IMG/VR virus record: IMGVR_UViG_3300005466_000003
Coordinates: 1 to 61,732 of that record
Length of the DNA: 61,732 nt
Source: a virus
Reading direction: 5' to 3' (one strand)
The translations under genes were made by a program, and so were the position numbers. This document shows, piece after piece, positions 60,304 to 61,732 of this stretch. A model generated the notes under the pieces. It had not been told where the DNA came from. It saw only the letters and a program-made list of their open reading frames with translations, and made no database searches. Position 1 is the stretch's first letter, and every line of letters starts with the position of its first letter.

Positions 60304-61732
60304 CAGCCGCTCCCGTTCCGCCGCTGCTGACGAGACAGCTCTCTCCCGATCTTCTGCGCCATCGCCGAGGCGTTCTGCCGCGCTGCGGGAAGGTGCTCGC
60401 CCTGGACGTTCACCGTCACATTGAAGGTATGACCGCCCGCGCCCGCGAGCTGGTTGTGTGGCACGATCATCCCGCTACTGCGGGGCACGAATAGCTCCGC
60501 GCCTTCCTCGCCCACCATGATCGGGCGTCCTCCCTGCACCGAGCCGCCCATGGCGAACCCACCGCCCCAACCGCCGCCGGAAGGCACCGCGCCGCCGCCA
60601 CCTCCTCCCCCGCCGCCGGTCGCCGCGCTGATCAGTGCCGTGAGCCCCTTCAGCACCACCTGCTTCAATTGGCTGGCGAGATACTCCGCGGCCATCTTCA
60701 TGAGGAGCTGCCGGAAGCCCTGATAGATCCCCTGGAAGAAGCCCTTAAAGCCCCTGGAGAGCCCCTCGAAGGCGTTCTCGAAGATCCCTTCCATCCCGTC
60801 CGCGAACTCTCGGACGCTGCGCATTAGCTCCCGCTGGCGGAACATCTGCCTGATCTGCGCGAGCTGCTTCTGCTGCTCGACGGTCAGCACCCGGTGGCTA
60901 CGGATGAGGCGGTTGATCGCCCGCGTCTGCTCCGGTTCCTTACCGGTGAGCTGATCGTATTCGGCGGACAGGTCGGCCATCGTGTTGGCGAGGAGGTTGT
61001 CGATCTTCTCCTTCTCGCGGGCTGCCGCTGCCGCCGCTTTCGTGGATGCCTCGAGCTGCTCGTTCGCGTCTACCATGGTCAGGTAAGCCTGCACGAGATC
61101 GAGCACCGCCGGATCGGTCAGATCGAGCTGCATCGCCAGCAGCTTGAAAGCGTCCACCTGCGCGTCGGTGGCGCCTTTCAATTCCATGTTCTTCGCGGTC
61201 GCCTGATCGAGAAGCTGGCCAAGGTTGTCGAATGCTTCTGCCTGCTGCTTGACCAGGGTCACTGACGCTTTGTGTGCGGCATTGACATCCCTGATGTTCA
61301 GCTTCATCTGGAGCGTCTGCGCGGCGAGGATCTTCTCATCCTCGGTCAAGGTGCCCCAGTGCCGGTGGAGGTCGGTAGCGACGAACCGCTGGATCTCGGT
61401 CGCGGCGGTCAGCCCCTCGTATTCGAGCTGGAGGTCGGCGAGGCTCTTTTTGAGGTTGTCGACCTGCTCCTTGCCCTGGTCAATCCCCTTCTGCTCGATC
61501 TTCCACTTCAGGATTTTGTCCGTCGCGCCTTGCTGCTCTTTGGAGAGGTCGGCCCACTTCTTTTTGAACACGTCGAGCGCGACTGCTTGCCGGCTGAACT
61601 CACCTGCGCCGGCTGCTGCCCGCGACTTCAGGAGCGCAAGGCGGGCGCTGTCTATCGCCTGGACGACCTCCAGGTGCGCTTTCTTCTCATCCTCCGCTTT
61701 GCGTATCCGCTCCAGCACACTGACCAGATCCG
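60303..61732 (-). CDS. Tape measure protein, C-terminal part
   Basis: C-terminal portion of the 1240-residue tape measure protein, read in the same frame as the piece at the left end of the window. It is strongly helical and coiled-coil-like for about 330 residues. It then carries a Gly-rich run followed by the motif RPIMVGEEGAELFVP, a signature seen at the C-terminus of many siphovirus tape measures, and a basic Gln/Arg tail. At about 1.5 angstrom per residue the protein predicts a tail of roughly 185 nm (inference). The stop is adjacent to the start of the DUF2460 distal tail gene. Confidence 0.94.
   Translation of the reverse strand, partial: DLVSVLERIRKAEDEKKAHLEVVQAIDSARLALLKSRAAAGAGEFSRQAVALDVFKKKWADLSKEQQGATDKILKWKIEQKGIDQGKEQVDNLKKSLADLQLEYEGLTAATEIQRFVATDLHRHWGTLTEDEKILAAQTLQMKLNIRDVNAAHKASVTLVKQQAEAFDNLGQLLDQATAKNMELKGATDAQVDAFKLLAMQLDLTDPAVLDLVQAYLTMVDANEQLEASTKAAAAAAREKEKIDNLLANTMADLSAEYDQLTGKEPEQTRAINRLIRSHRVLTVEQQKQLAQIRQMFRQRELMRSVREFADGMEGIFENAFEGLSRGFKGFFQGIYQGFRQLLMKMAAEYLASQLKQVVLKGLTALISAATGGGGGGGGGAVPSGGGWGGGFAMGGSVQGGRPIMVGEEGAELFVPRSSGMIVPHNQLAGAGGHTFNVTVNVQGEHLPAARQNASAMAQKIGRELSRQQRRNGSG
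61623..61732. repeat. Terminal redundancy, right copy
   Basis: Exact copy of bases 1-110. It lies inside the tape measure gene. That is an unlikely place for a packaging site, which favours an arbitrary break in a circularly permuted or circular assembly over true physical ends. Confidence 0.95.

Noticed and set aside
1-61732. tRNA genes and CRISPR arrays
   Set aside because: No cloverleaf-like segment with TTCGA arm and no regularly spaced direct repeats were noticed. A dedicated scan was not possible.

Overview
The window is a complete temperate double-stranded DNA phage genome of the long-tailed, non-contractile (siphovirus) type. Its first 110 bases (1-110) are repeated exactly as its last 110 (61623-61732), so the map closes into a circle of 61,622 bp and the tape measure gene runs across the junction. 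The DNA is GC-rich apart from a short AT-rich island near 37 kb. The host is not named by the sequence. An L,D-transpeptidase and an NlpC/P60 peptidase imply a peptidoglycan-walled bacterium; proline-threonine linkers and a stray degenerate repeat are only weak hints of lineage (Chloroflexota or Planctomycetota-like; inference).

Late region, almost all minus strand. Read in transcription order from about 29.7 kb down to 1 and on through 61.7 to 51.6 kb: an exported protein, an orphan HTH fragment, a papain-plus-CAP fusion with a terminator just before it, a cluster of small membrane and coiled-coil proteins (lysis candidates), a ParB-methyltransferase fusion, small and large terminase, portal, a chain of about a dozen 4-nt-overlapping mini-genes rich in zinc ribbons, an L,D-transpeptidase, prohead protease with a nested in-frame scaffold, decoration protein, major capsid protein, connectors, an alpha/beta hydrolase, a beta-helix protein, tail terminator, major tail protein, a G/GT tail chaperone pair with a -1 slippery site, tape measure, two DUF2460 distal-tail paralogues, a DUF2163 hub protein, NlpC/P60, a 1116-aa tail tip protein and a fibre-like protein.

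Middle region (29.7-41.2 kb, minus): small duplicated genes, a second beta-helix protein with Pro-Thr linkers, HNH genes (one frameshifted), a zinc-knuckle protein, a FliA/WhiG-like sigma factor that probably controls late transcription, an AT-rich candidate origin with a 21-bp inverted repeat, and a DUF3987 primase/helicase.

Switch and early region (41.0-50.7 kb): a divergent Cro-like/CI-like regulator pair with repeated CCGTTAGA half-sites, an exported FxLYD protein, a large serine integrase, an excisionase-like HTH protein, and rightward early genes under three nearly identical consensus promoters whose -35 box lies in a palindrome. No tRNA genes or CRISPR arrays were seen.

Together: CI-like and excisionase-like proteins decide between lysogeny and lytic growth, early promoters fire first, DUF3987 replicates the genome from a nearby origin, and the phage sigma factor likely switches host RNA polymerase to the leftward late genes. 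Five HNH homing-type nucleases have invaded the map. The least ordinary parts are the papain-CAP fusion beside the lysis-type genes, the zinc-ribbon mini-gene chain inside the head operon, the L,D-transpeptidase, and several RNA-level devices (frameshift site, internal scaffold start, hairpin-masked ribosome site).
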